This document shows, one piece after another, positions 11,259-24,800 of a stretch of DNA of 64,000 nucleotides (position 1 is its first letter; each line of letters opens with the position of its first letter). Source of the stretch: Euwallacea fornicatus (taxonomy: Eukaryota > Arthropoda > Insecta > Coleoptera > Curculionidae); the NCBI RefSeq assembly GCF_040115645.1, contig NC_089560.1, positions 1,922,001 to 1,986,000 on the forward strand, given 5' to 3'. The notes under the pieces are model-generated. The model made no database searches, was not told the origin of the DNA, and was given only the letters and a program-made list of their open reading frames with translations. Made by a program: the position numbers and the translations under genes.

Positions 11259-12693
11259 TCACGTTTTCCTTCCATTAATTTTTGAAATATTAGTTTTTAA
11301 AACATTGTCAAAGAAAAGGAGTCCCGAAGCTCTTTCAATCAACTCCAGTGGCACCTGACAATAAAGATTTATTAATTTTCCTGCTTATTTTAAAGATCTT
11401 AATGTGACAAACCTGAAAGCTATTAAGTGGAATATTGTTATCAATAACTGCATTTTCCATTATATAACATTCCATCTCTAATTGACCAGTTTTAGTTTTT
11501 CCCACTACTACTTTATAAAAGTGAGTAGGTACTGACACATGTTGAGCCCCAATAACCTCATATTTTACATACATTTTACCATTTGATTCTTTCCTTTTAG
11601 CAGCATTAAAATATTATTTTCATTGTAATAAACTCACTAAATCACTATTTACCTTGGCAGATATAGGGGTCCTGTACAACAGTAGACATCAGGATATGTT
11701 TTTGTCAATTTGCGGACATATTTTTCTAATCTATTCCAGGAATCTCTATTGAAACCTTTCCCCACTTGGGGGGCCATGTTGGTAAGGTAAAAAGTGTCTT
11801 CAATAAATTTCTGACTGGACTTGTGATTTCCTGCCGCTGCTAAATGTCCTCTGTCATAACCAGAACCTTTGTAGTCAGAATTTAGGGATCTATGGCAGAA
11901 ATATCATGTACATGTTTGGATCTCTATTTTTCTACTAATCAAGTTGAGGTTAAAATAGGCCAGTTTGAGATTTTCAAATTTTCCAATTGTTATAATTAAA
12001 ATGTTCTGGCATTTCATCAGTACAGGAATTTTTGTAGGATAGTTTCTCAAGGAAAACAACATAAATCAAGAGAGTACAAATTCATTACCTACCTAAAGTA
12101 TGGGTGAACATGGTCAGCTTCCATAAAATTACATGTTGACCTATCAACTTTATCATTGCCTCTCACAGATTCTGCAGTTAAATGTTCAAAAACCCAATGA
12201 GCAACTCGATTTCGCCTATCATAACTCAATACATAATCACTATAAGAGATTACATTGTCTAATCCAGGGTAGCCATATTTCATAATTTGTGAAATTCTTG
12301 GAATACTGGATTTGGTGACTGCATTTTCTTGTGAGGGTTCATAGATGGGAGATGCTGCATCAATGCGGCACAAATTTTGAGGTAATATCTTATTTGAAAG
12401 GGATATAATTTTTGCAAGGGAAAACCAAGATTCTTGTCTTGATGCTAAAGCAAAGATTGGAAAATCTGCTTGATGAATTCTAAAATTATTAAATATTTTT
12501 TCAGATATATCAAAGAATTGTTTAATTCCAAGAATAATAAATTAAGTTACCTTTACCATGGCTAAAAGATACATTTTTCTTACTTTTCTTTGCAGTTGCT
12601 GTTCTCATGATATTTTCCAGCTAAAAAGCTCGCAGTAAGTGCAGTGACAGCTGAACCTGAGGTGAGAAAAAACTTTAGCCTATTTGTGGCCAT
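11259..12693 (-). CDS. EndoG: Endonuclease G, mitochondrial
   Basis: Five exons on the minus strand: 12693-12584, 12479-12093, 11889-11653, 11593-11413, 11354-11259; 336 residues, frames closing. DNA/RNA non-specific endonuclease (beta-beta-alpha metal) of the mitochondrial intermembrane space, involved in mtDNA maintenance, paternal mitochondrial elimination and apoptotic DNA fragmentation. Signatures: YVLSYDRRNRVAHWVFEHL; the active-site DRGHLAAAGNH with catalytic His at residue 181; DTFYLTNMAPQ; the Mg-ligand region FNRDSWNRLEKY; CTGPLYLP; and YVKYEVIG..HVSVPTHFYKV. GYDRGHLAAAGNH has Gly where many relatives have Ala. The N-terminal 30 residues (MATNRLKFFLTSGSAVTALTA...) are uncharged and hydrophobic after Lys7, fitting an import/anchor signal. 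Exon 1 and exon 2 join through a split AAA codon. EXOG is the alternative, but the order of motifs and short C-terminus favour EndoG. Confidence 0.93.
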
Positions 12694-14870
12694 TATATTA
12701 ACCGAGTTTTATATGCTTAAGTACGAATTAAGTCTTTAAATTAAAAAAAGTGCATTGTAAAATGTTACAACATACAAAAATTTCATTATATAAAAAATGA
12801 GGTTAAAGTTACATGTTATTGATTTGACGTTTAAACGTCAACAAAAAGCTTTTTCAGTATTTAGTGGCATTTTCACCACGTGAAGCATCATGGTGTATGC
12901 TAACGGGCACAACGTCTTCGAGTATGCTTGTAAGATTCCAAGAACTGTAATAATATGTTTTTTCATGAAGCTATCCAGTTTTTTATCTATTTTTTTGACT
13001 ATTTTTCTTATTTTCCTCTCAATTTAATTTAGGTACATCTGCATAGGTAGAAATTTCGTATCAAGGCGAGAAATTCATATACAGGAGTTTTCAATTTTAT
13101 CCATTATAATTCAAGAAAAGTATCGTTATATACGCATTCCAGAATAAGTAAGCCATTCCGCTGATTACAGATTTTTGTCTAAATTTAGCATGTTTTCAGA
13201 ATTTGGAAACCTAAACGACAAAACCAAATATGTCTCCTAAACTGACTTAAGCGTTGTTTTTCTTGGAACTTTTGTAAATATGCTGAAAAGAGTTAAAAAT
13301 TTAGAAAATATGCTAGAGATGACAATTATTGGAAAATAAACGACAATTGACGAACCTGGAAAAAGTTTGGTAGAGAAAATGACCTAACCTCAAGGATAAA
13401 TTATCGGTCTACAGATTTAGGCACATAATAGAGAAGTCTATCTACGCAGACTGTAAGGTGTAATGCACCAATATTTCAAAAACTAGTGAAGCCCTAAAGA
13501 AAGAAGGAAAATTGCAATTGAACTTTAATACCCTGCATATGTTAGAGCTCTGAGAAATCGGAGTCCAATTTGTTACCGTTAGAGTGATAAAAATAGTTAC
13601 TTGAAATAAGATTATGATTTTCTGCGAACTGTAGTTATACTTTAATACAGAACCTATGGCCTAGGGTTAGCTAGGGAATAATTTATCCCTTAAAATATCC
13701 AATAACGTGTTAGTGCCCACTTATATCTAAGTTATGTAATCGCATTGTTAGTAATAATGTAAAGGCATGTTGGTTTTGCTCAAGATTATATGTCGTCAGA
13801 ATAAATTATTGAAAAAGGGCTTAGAATATTCTTTTTCAACCATAAATCGTTGATGCGATTAACTGAACATTTGTTTTTAGCTAAGTTTTTAGCTTGAGAC
13901 TATTAAAGTTTGATCAGTATTTTGTGTCTGAAATGAAAATTCTGGACTCTAAGAACGATAATGCGATTTTCTTCGATCGGCCCAACTTTAATGTCCCCAC
14001 TTTATATTAAGAATTTTAATATGGAATGCAGCTCTGTGCATCTTCTCACTTCATCTTTACAGCTTCAAGTTCCGAAACCAAGAAACTAGAAACCGAAAGA
14101 ACTGTTTAGTGGGCTGGCAAATGAAAAATAATACTTTGCTCAATGGGCTCGGTGATTGGGATGAGCTAAGAGCCTCTGATTTTGACAGATAAATAAGAAA
14201 TTTATAAAGGTGTGAGTGGGAACTCTTTTCCAGTTCATAGTTATAATGGCGGCAAATAAAGCTCCGAAAGTCGGACTTCAAAAGCGACGACGGATCATTA
14301 TTTGCTGAACACAATTAAAGGATTCGCTGTTAATGAGTTAGTTCTTTGAGACCATGAATTAGTCTTGATTTACTGCTCTAATGCACGCTGCAGTAATTAT
14401 ATAAAATCCGAACAATGGTCTGCAGAGATACATGGCACTAATATAAGATTTATTTTGATTTCCTCATACATTACATCCTCAATTAAGATTTAAACAATGC
14501 AATACGTTATACTAAGTGTACCACATTAAGTGCGCACTATTGATAACGTTATTATTAGTAGAGAGAGGAGTTAGTTTAAAATACAAAGAGTTTTATTTTC
14601 TTGGACTGGTTGTCATGGTAATACTAGAAAATTCATTGAACATCGTATTCTAAATATAATTTAAAAAATCTATTTTTATTACTACAATACTGTATATGTT
14701 TATAAACGAAATTAAAATTAGTTTAATTTTGTACAAAAAAACTTCAATAACTTTTTTTTAAGATAGATATTTTTTTAAGATATCATGCTATTTTTCTTTC
14801 TAATTGCACAAGCGGCAATAAATAAAATTAATTAACAAAAAAAGGAAAAGATAATTAAACCAGGTGTATA
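12694..14870. other. Intergenic spacer downstream of EndoG promoter side
   Basis: About 2.2 kb, AT-rich, containing the EndoG promoter side. The open stretch at 14057-14314 (-) has no family resemblance. No repeat ends were recognised. Confidence 0.4.
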
Positions 14871-14880
14871 GTAAATCTAT

Positions 14881-15348
14881 TCACCGTCGACAAAATTCCA
14901 TTCTCCTTTCGGAACCTCCCTGATGAAGTTGATGAACTGATTGAAATTTATATGGAACAAACTTGATTTTTTTTTTAATTTGCCTAATTATAAATAAAGA
15001 CAGTGCGCTTTCTCTTTCTGAGTCTCTCACAGATTTCTTAGGAAATATCTTAAAATATGTCAGGATATTAATTTCGGTTTGTGCATTTATAATATTATTT
15101 ACATTTTTTTTCTTCTTTTTTTTTGAAGAAATGTCATTTTGCCGAAATTTGCGGTAAAATATAAAAAGGTAATGACGTTCAAAAAAATGTCTTCCTAGAA
15201 ATGATTCGTGATACCGGTTTAATGCATTGACACTATTTTTGTTAGATATTATATACGATTCTAGCATATCACATTTTTCTTTATGTGAAAAAGGCATTTT
15301 AAAATATTTCAACACATTTACTGTAAATTTACAAATTATATTAGACAT
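14881..15348 (-). pseudogene. Mariner-like transposase N-terminal fragment, internally deleted
   Basis: One open frame reads from a typical mariner-family N-terminus (MPFSHKEKCDMLESYI, followed by a helix-turn-helix-like stretch with the usual Arg-His-Phe spacing). It then passes through a lysine-rich spacer and into KFQSVHQLHQGGSERRMEF, which in the family lies just before the catalytic domain. No DDD/DDE core follows. The paired-domain region is therefore partly deleted and the catalytic domain is absent. It lies directly beside, and is not the same family copy as, the element starting at 15473. Confidence 0.6.
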
Positions 15349-15472
15349 AATATATTATAGATATAAATTTGATTCGATATTTTATCAATCTAATGCATTA
15401 TATTTGACATTTTTTACTTTTAGCCACTCGGCAATTGCTAAATTAAATTAATATGATTGATTGCTTTTTATA

Positions 15473-17145
15473 CAGGGTGTTCTAAAACATATAAAACAGT
15501 CATATGATCATACGTCTGTAAGCGTTGTGTGTCCAAGACACGAGAGTTAAAAATGAATATTTGTTTTTCGTACTATGTATGGGGGTTTGGGGAAAAAAAG
15601 AATAAAAAATATTGTTACGTTAGAAAAAAATGCAACATTATGAGAAGCAAAGAATATGATATTATAAAATAATTGAATTATACTAAAGAAATTGCTGAAA
15701 ATGGTCTCCATTGGTCATTCATGGTCTCCATTACAAATCCTTAAGCTCGACGCTTAAGAGATTCCTGTACTCGTCCAAGGAAACCGAAGTTATTACGGAT
15801 ATTGTTGAAAGCTTGTAATATCCGATTCAGCAGCTCATGTTATGTGGAAATAAGAGTAGTGTATAGCTGCTTCTGGTGCCTCCAAAAATAGAAATCCAAA
15901 GGATTTAAGTCTGGTGATCGCGGTGGCCAAGGCTGAAGACTTACTCTTTCAATCCAGTGATTTGGAAATGTATCGTCGAGGTGCTCTCGAACCTGTATGG
16001 CAAAATGAGGAGGCGCTGCATCATGTATAAACCGGAAGCAAAGTCTCGTTTCTAATAACACATCTTCAAGAAGTTCAGGTAAGATATATCTAAGAAATTG
16101 GTAATAGGAATCACCGTTAAGTCGATGTGGAAGAACATATGGTCCTATCAACTGCTCCTCAATGCCATACATTGATTGAAAATGTTGCCTGGTGGTTTGC
16201 TTCTGATATGATATGAGTATTTTCGTGTGCCCAAATATGATTGTTATGAAAGTTGGTAATACCATGCCGTGAAAACTTTGCTTCATCCGTGAACGAAATT
16301 TTGGTTGATAAATTTGGAATGTTGACATTTTTCTCAAGAAACCAATGACACCAATCCAAGCGAAAAGGATAATCGTGAGGTAAAAGAGCTTGAACACGTT
16401 GGACATGGTAAGAATATAGCAGATTTTCTTTTAGCATGGTTCAAACAGTTTCCGGACTAACATGAAAGTCATTAGTAATTCTTCTAGTACTAGTACTTAG
16501 TACGTGTTCTACAGCGTGAAGAACAGTTTCCTCCAATTCTAAAGTCGTAACTGAATGTGGCCTACCAGCTTTTAGTTCTCACAAATGACCCACTCTCTTA
16601 TAAACGACGATGAAGTTGTGTGAAAGTATCTGATCATGGCAAATGTCTATCTGGGTATCGTTTAACGTACAGGCGCCGTGCGTGGAAAGAATTTTTATTT
16701 GTAAATCCATAACAAAAACGTATCTGGGTAATTTATTCAGTTGTAAAGGTCGGCATAATTACAGATTAAACAACAAGAAATTATTCTGTTAAGCAAAATA
16801 CTTCAATTAAAATTGGAACAGACTTTAATACTTGATCCTCATTTATGATAATTGGGAAAATTGAAATCACTTGTTTAGTGATGGTCAACCGCATTATTTA
16901 TTGAAATATGTTACTTTTAGAAATGTTAAAATATTAATGTGTTTATACTCGCAAAATTGAATAACATTATTGACTCGTTTTTCTTCAAACCGATATATAG
17001 TACAGAAAATAAATACATATCACTTTTTAACGCTCTGTATTTGGAGACAAAACGTTTGCGGATCTATGATCTTGTGGAATTTTTTAATGTTTTGTGCTGG
17101 GCAATCACCCCGTGAAATATTATAGAATACTTAAGAAACACACTG
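15473..17145 (-). mobile_element. Mariner-superfamily transposon, copy 1
   Basis: Bounded by TA dinucleotides. The left end reads CAGGGTGTTCTA and the right end, inverted, reads CAGTGTGTTTCTTAAG followed by a CACGGGGTGATTGCCC stretch. The left terminal repeat lacks about 45 bp that copy 2 (59137) retains. The interior (transposase and the 170 bp beyond it) is very similar to copy 2. Length about 1.7 kb. Confidence 0.85.
15840..16710 (-). pseudogene. Mariner-like transposase, copy 1 (frameshifted)
   Basis: Two overlapping frames carry the catalytic core. One ends with the first Asp region (FTDEAKFSRHG) and stops after FSINVWH. The other resumes at YGIEEQLIGPYVLP and runs through FIHDAAPPHF and WPPRSPDLNPLDF. 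The second and third conserved Asp are separated by 36 residues. The N-terminal third (16440-16710) is further decayed with stops. The frame break at about 16165 is the same as in copy 2. Confidence 0.85.
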
Positions 17146-18838
17146 TATAATTAGAAATAAAAATTGCCTAATATCTTAAAAAATATTCACTTTAGAAAAA
17201 AGAGTTACTGTAGTTTTTTGTATAAAATAAAACTAGTTTTAATTTCGTTTATAAATATACACAGTGTTCCATTAAAAGAAGTTATTTCTAATTATCTTTA
17301 CAACGGGATGTTAAATTATTTTTTTAGCATCACCCTTATAACCAGCTTAAAAAAATGGAATTTAAACTAGGGTTCTACCTCTACTAATAACAAAGATAAC
17401 AGTAGTACGCACTTAATTCCGCACACCCCGTATACCTATATAGTGTGTAAATTTTTGAAGCTTAAATTTGGGGATATCACTGGTTGTAAAAGATACGAAT
17501 TCGGAAAAATTAGGGCAAAATTTAGCAATTTCGAGATCAAAAGTAAATCGCATTAAAATTAAAAACAAAGTCAGTGGCTTTGGGGGGTATTCGAAAGAAA
17601 CTGAAAATTTGAAAAAACGTTAAAATTTTTTCTCCAGTTTATTTTATTATTGCAGTTTTTCTGTTTTTACATTGAAACCGTTACATTTGAAATTTATGTT
17701 TCAATTTTTGGCGAACATCATCAATTATATATATTTAATTATGCCCACGTTAGGTAAATTTTTTGCATGTTGAGGTTCAGTCTCGCAAATTGATTCAAAC
17801 ATACAAAATCGTATTTATCATATTTTCACCACGGCACTGTCAAATTGTAGTAGAGGAAAAGCTACAATGATGAAGCACCACTCATGTTTTGTTGCCACGC
17901 TAAATGAGGTCAAGAAAAACTAAAAATGGTTTTTCAAAATTTTAATTTTTTCTGAATACCTCCGCAACTAGTCAGTATTTTTCAAATTTAAAAACGGCAC
18001 ATTCTTGAACGTGAAATCCCGCGACTTTGACCCAATTTAACGGTCCTCAATCTTTTATGGTTAGCACTGTCCCGATGGTTGATCTCCAGAATCAGACACC
18101 TTGTATATAGGGAAATTGAAGTATCACCTGACATAACGTAAAATAAATAGGTTGTGTCTATAGGTGGGTATTTTTCCAATGCGAAATTAACTACTCATCT
18201 AGAAGTTCGGTAGTGAAAAATAATAAAAAATAAAAGAAAAAGCAATTCCTAGAAAGAATCTGTAATGAAAGGATTCAAGGCAACTGCAGAGTTCATTTCA
18301 TTTCCCCTGAATATAGACATAAATGTAGAAGGATAGTGGCTATTAGCGATAACTGGGCAGTGAAACTTAAGCTCTGTTGAACGGTTGAAAGTAATCGTAT
18401 AAAAATAATATTAAACCATGGAGACATAAAAACTTAATGATTAGTCCATCTCCAGAGGCGTCCAGCTTTAAAATATTATCAGAGCCTGTTCTATGTCAAC
18501 TTTGGACGTCACTGATGTGTTAAATGACTAAAAGCTCACATCAATAAGCCTAATACCCTAGAAGTTCCAAAACAATGATTTCGAAGTAATTTTCATGCAC
18601 CATATGACTTTGTTCAACACCCCTTTGCCCTGAAACTTGTGATTATGTGTGCTGTTTGAGCCCATGAATAATGTCAGTATGCCAGTACTGAATCTTCACT
18701 GTGCGGCAAATAATGTAGTGATCGTCTTAGGGACTATTATAGTGCTTAGATTAGTGCCCAAATTTATTCGGAAATAATGTAAGTTTGCGCGAATAAAATT
18801 TTTGTATAATTATCTTGATTGGCGAAAATTTGTTTAGG
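17146..18838. other. Intergenic, upstream of the Osiris gene
   Basis: No gene recognised. ACACCCCGTATA at 17422 and ACACCTTGTATA at 18098 resemble mariner-type ends but do not pair as inverted repeats. The last 40 bases before the Osiris ATG end in TTTGTTTAG, an acceptor-like site, so a 5' UTR intron is likely. Confidence 0.4.
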
Positions 18839-21800
18839 ATGTTCAAGTTTTTTTTAATCTCTGTTGCATTACTGTTACTACAAAGTCACACAAAATTTCC
18901 CCTCGTCGGAGCAAGAACCCTTGGCAAGCCTGCAATATGGACAGAAGTACATAAAGGGTTCAAGTTTTTTATGGACAAGTACCTGTCAGATAAATTTAGG
19001 GTATGCAAATATGTATTTTATTTTGAAATTGTGGTTTTAATCGTGTATTTTTTCAGACTTCTATTAACCCGAACGATAAAGTTGCCCTAACGCTGAAGGA
19101 TTTTTGGATGCGAAGAGGGATGCGAGCGCTTGATAGAGCCTTGAGCCGTGATGTCATCATGATTACCGATAATATAGCCCTAATCAAGCGGAAAACTGAT
19201 GTGTCCCTAGATAAAGAAAATTACAGGTGAGAATTTTAGGGCTCCAAGACAAAAAAATCAAAACTTAGCAATGCCTAATATTTGTCCTAGATCGTATCTT
19301 AGTCTCGAAGAACTTCCTAAATTGCACACATTCAACACCCTATATTCCCTAGATTCCTACATTCTAATGGAAAATAAATTACCCATTCTGTGCCATAAAC
19401 ATGTTGTTGAACTTTATTTATTCCAGCATAGGAACACTAATAGCTGCCCTCTTATTCGGTGGCCGTCAAAAATCCCTCAGGGGTTCCCACTAGTGGATTT
19501 GAATTGACTTTGATTTTTGCGATGGTGTTAATGGATTTTCCTGGTTTCATCTTCGGAAAGATGCTAAATATATGTGTAGGAATTAATACATTGATTTCTA
19601 CTCAAAACACTGATGGTTAAAATTTTTTGAAATTATAAGAGGTGTTATGAAGGACGGCCTGTCTGTGAGGTCATCTCCCATCATAATTCTAAAACGATGG
19701 CAGCTGTGGTTTTAAGTAAAAATAGTACATAGTTTGTCGTACGCTAATTGCAGCAATCAAGTGTTAGGTACAATATTTTCGTACGAGCGCTTGTACAGGG
19801 TGTCCCAAAAAGCAACAGAATGGGTCCTAAAGTGCAACAATTTCAATTTCGCTCTGTATTACAAAAAAAGTGACCTATAAAATAATTGTTTACATCGTGA
19901 TATATTTTTCGAAAAAGTAGTACAATATTGTGTAAATAATTGTTAAGTATATTCTTTTTTAAGCGAGATTTCATAATAATCTCATGAAAAATGAGACACC
20001 CTTTATATTAACTTTAATGGCTTTTGTGCACACACGTGTGGCAAAAGTTTAACCACTCTAATGACAAGTTCTAATAAAAAAATTAATAAACTGAAAAACT
20101 CATTAACAGCTCTTCGAGGCAACAAGAGATTAACTCCTCCACACCCGTCGTTTCACCATCAGCTTGGAGAGAAAAACTCATCACCAAAATTGCCTACTTC
20201 TTAAGGACACGCGTACTTCAAATCAACTTTCGAAATCTCAACATAATACCGAGTTTACGAGAGCAAGGTATGTTTTAAGGGCACAGAGATCAAAGTTTAA
20301 AGGAATTAGACTCGGCTGAGAACATTAAATAGACTTAGTCTGTCGTGCAAAAAAAGAAAATAACTTCTGGTGTTCAGGGATTTCTGTCTACTTAAGGGTC
20401 GAATTATTAATACTATGGTAATTTTAACAGGAGAATAATCTCCATGAAAATTTCCATTTCCAGCTCGTCACAAAAAAAATGGCGGCATGGGCACAATGCT
20501 AATGTTCGGTGTGGTGGCTGCAGGACTGATAGTAATCCCCTTGGGCTTCCAATTTTTGGCAGTTTTGGGGGGCAAGGCGCTCCTTCTGGCCAAACTAGCT
20601 CTTATTCTGACCTCCATCCAGGGCCTTAAGAAAATTGCTACAAGTAATATACACTACGGGCTTTATTCCACAGATACAACCAGTCCTTGTAAGTAAATTT
20701 AGTTTGTTTTATGTCTCATCAAAATGTTATTGACTATTGCAGTTACTACACTGCAAGTTGATTTACAATTACAAGTACTGCATAGCACGTCTTGTCTAGT
20801 TTGAGGCATTGAACATCTGAGCAAATAACAAAGACATTGAACCTTATGATATCACATTTAGTTCTATTAAATTTGATTTGCTATTGAGTGTTAAACTGAA
20901 TTAAGCTCGCTTTCAAATCTAATTGCCAGTTTAATATTCTTGGAATAAGGTGTCGGATTTAGTATCTTTTTCCTTTCGTAAAAGCCTGAATCCAGGCCTT
21001 TTTCATCCAAAATGGAGTTATTCGCCCTTTTTATATCGGAGATGCCGATAAATTATTGCTGCAATAAAAAGATCCATTTTAAAGCTTCCGTGTGTGGGCA
21101 TAAAAATGGATTCATAAATTCCAAAGCTTCCGGAAGCTCGGCTGAGAATCACTTATGGTTGTTAAGGAAGTACTGATAAATGTTTTCGCAACAGATTTTA
21201 TTCATAAAAACTTTTAGGGATTTTTGCAATTTAAAAGACCTATTTTGAGATCACAATACATTGTTCCTCAATTGAATTCTGTTTTTTAACTTGTGAAGCG
21301 CCATTCTTCCATGCGTCCAAACATTACTTCCTGTAGAGAGTAAAAAGACTTCAGGAAGAGTGTTAAAATTTTACAACATTATAAGCTCTTGTGTTATTTT
21401 TGCTTACATTTTAAATGCAAATGTTATTAAAAATAAACCTATGAGGGACTCGGACACGAAGTAATCTTTCGGCTGTGATAATTCTCTTGTTTGTTTTTTT
21501 TTTAGCTGAATTATTAAACTAGAGCTTTAATGAAACTAGATTTTGTTTGGACTGGACGGGTCTTTTGTCAGCTGTTGCACTGCGAGCTTTATCAAGCCGC
21601 TTATCCAAGTTGGTTTTTTTTGAGTTGGTTCCACCATTTTGTCAAAATTTCTTCCAAACTCGTCCAAACCTATTCAGTTGGAATGATGCCGGACTTATAG
21701 ACTTAACAGTTTCGGATAATTGTTGGTCGTGTCCGATGTGTCGTATGTACACCACTCCGACTGTGGTCCAACTGGCAGGAATGTGTCAGACTTCGGTCAC

Positions 21801-24800
21801 TTTAACTGGCTAAAACTGTAGAATGAGAAATGGGTTTTGGAATTCAGAATTTATAAAAATGGATCGTACAAACTGACTGTAGGATGGACATTCGCCTTTG
21901 GGCCACCTTGAGTTCGTAGTTTCAGAGGCATTGTTTCATGCAAAAAAACTTATGTACATTAACTAAAGTTTCTTGGTGTCCAATAATAATTAACGTGTCA
22001 AAATAATATCGATAAGAACAAGTGGATTACGTGAATGGCATGACAAAACGAGTAACGAGCAACTTTTGGGACGAGTCTTGCTGGCTAAGTGCACAATAAA
22101 GCGTGTCTGCACTCTTAGTTGTCTCTTAGAACGAGATATGACCCTTCATATGTAAACTTAAACCTACATAATAAACATAACAAAATAATACTTTATGAAG
22201 ATGGCGATATTATTACGTCGACTAGGGTCCCATATGCCAATCCATACAGGTCCTAAGAGTTATTGAGACGAAACGTTCCAAAATATAAGTAATTTATTTT
22301 TAAGAGTTAAATATACAGGCTGTTTTTAGGTGAGTGACCATTAGAAGTATTTAGAGATCCGCGAAAGCTAGAAAATCGCAATTTGGCTTGCAGCCATGTA
22401 AGTTGAAGTTCTTTTGATTGAAAATATTTTCAAAATGACGGCACTTCCCAAGCAATCAGAAATTGATAACAACTTTGTTATTTTAAATGGAATGAATAGG
22501 CTTTTTTTATTTTTTTTTATGGTTTCATGTTGAATTTCATGTCACTTTTATGTACCATAGTGCTAACCTAAAATGTCGAGTTTCGGAGATAACATTTTTT
22601 TTATGTTAATATTGGCAAACATTTTTTGTGTGATAATATTTTTTTAATGAAATTATCAAAGGTAGAACAACAAATTTTGCCAGTGAAAAGCGAAAATATT
22701 GCACCTCATTCTTCTCAATTAAAATTTTGATAACTATATACAGTACGGTCTGCAAAATAAATCGAACTTGGCCGACAGAAAAAGCCGTAAAGTCATTTCT
22801 TTCAAATGAGACACCCCATATTTTATTGCATGGATTCAACGGCCCTTTCATTCTGCATTCAGTAATGTAACATTTTCTCATTCTTATAAAAGAATTTTTC
22901 CGAGTTATTTAAATTTTGATCAGGTATACTTATTTACGGACAGAATAATGTTTGGAAAGAAATTGTGGATATTTTAAACAGTTATTAAAATAATTTGTAG
23001 AGATGTAGTTAAGGACATTAGGGCACCAGGTAAATATCTCTGTATGTTTTGAATACTTTTTTTATTTTAAAATTTTAAAGTCAAATAAATAAAAAAGATC
23101 CTCATGTACGGATAGGGAAATATTACATGAGCGTACGTAGAATGAAGTGATTTTTTCTCCATATCGGGTGATTCACGGTCGATGGTAGGTCAGACGTTTC
23201 AGGAAGACTGAAATCGCGATCTTTCTGAAAATTTGCATAAGTGGATAAATGAACTTACTCTATCGACGCATTGACTCAATTGCATAGTTTTCAACAATTA
23301 TGGCGTCCCAGAGCCATTTTTGACAAATATCTTTAAATAATTCAATTTAAAGACAAAACAGCTTTTATTTTCGAAACGTGATGGTTTAGATATAGGGATA
23401 TACCACATCATTTTAAAGGAAATTTAATCGTCTTTCAGCATGGCTAGTAATATATAGAGGGTTTCATTTGAAAAAACACACTTTTACTGTCTACCCGTAA
23501 GACCATTAATTTTGAGCCACCCTGTACAAGACAGAACATTCTTATTTGCATGCAACAAATTGACAAACCTTGCACAAATTATATTCCAAATTTTCTCCCT
23601 CTGTGAATTCAAATCATGTTATAACACAGGTTTTATTAAAGGCCTGACTGAGCAAAAAATAAGAAAATTTAATAATATTCCGAAAACTGCTAGAGATAGG
23701 TATAGGAAGTTATTGGTAGGAAATATAGAACCCAAAAATGGAAAAATATACTGGGTGTTCCATTTAAACACTGCATCACTGAAAATATTTTACGTCGATA
23801 CAGTAAGTTCGTTTATCTACTTATGCAAATTTTCGGAAAGATGGCGATATCAGTCTTCCAGAAACGTCTAACCTACCATCGACCGTGAATCACCCGGTAT
23901 AATGAAATATGAGATTTCCCATTTGAACAAAACAGCTTTTCGGCATTTTCGTATCGGCCTGGTTCAATTTATTTTGCACACCATCCTGTGGATGCTAATT
24001 AAAATTGAAATTGAGAGAGATATGAAGTGCAATGTTTTAAATTCTAATTGGCATAACTTCGTTTTTCTACCTTTGCTAGTTCCACTGTAACAAACTTTTA
24101 TTAGACATAGGATTTTTATCAATTTTCACATAAAACAATTTTTATTTCCGAAAGTTGACATTTTAGGTTAGCAGTATGTTACATGAAGTTGGCCGGAAAT
24201 TCAATATGGAACGATAAAAAAGTAAAAAACACAATAATTCAACTTAAAATAACAAAGTCGTTATCAACTTTCGATACTTCCGTAAGGGTCTACATTTCGA
24301 ATATATTTTCAGTCAATTGTCCTGGTCTCAAATGGCTCCATATGAAATTGTGATTTTCCAGCGTTCGCAGTTTTCTGAATACTTTCAGTGGGCACTCGGC
24401 TAAAGACATCCTGTATGCACATCAAGTGAGGAGAATAACTCCATAAAGATTGTTTGCTTCCAATGGGAATTTTAAAGATTCAGTGGTTGAATTCGAACAC
24501 GATTTTAAGGTTCCGAGGCTCCGCTCTGTTGACGTGCTTACGAACCCCATCAAGTTATATATGTAGCGTCGGGTTTTGATACTACTTTAGATATATGATG
24601 TTGTTCATATCTTTTGAATGAAATCCCAGGTCAGAGAGAAGGTATACAAGCTTACGTTTATTAATACGGAATATACAGAGTGTTAGAGTGACTTATGAAT
24701 TTGATGAGCGCGGATACGACGACTGCGTTGCAGTGATCGACCGTATTCCAATAAACAAGGATGAGAAAGAGGACCCTTTTTTTTTTTTAGGTGCGTGACC

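Noticed and set aside
14057..14314. 85-codon minus-strand open frame
   Set aside because: Low-complexity Ser/Leu content and no recognisable motif.
17422..18110. Possible transposon bounded by ACACCCCGTATA and ACACCTTGTATA
   Set aside because: Both motifs point the same way and the flanking sequences do not pair as inverted repeats.
22606..24090. Two similar open frames on opposite strands suggesting a gene pair
   Set aside because: They are the inverted arms of one foldback element.
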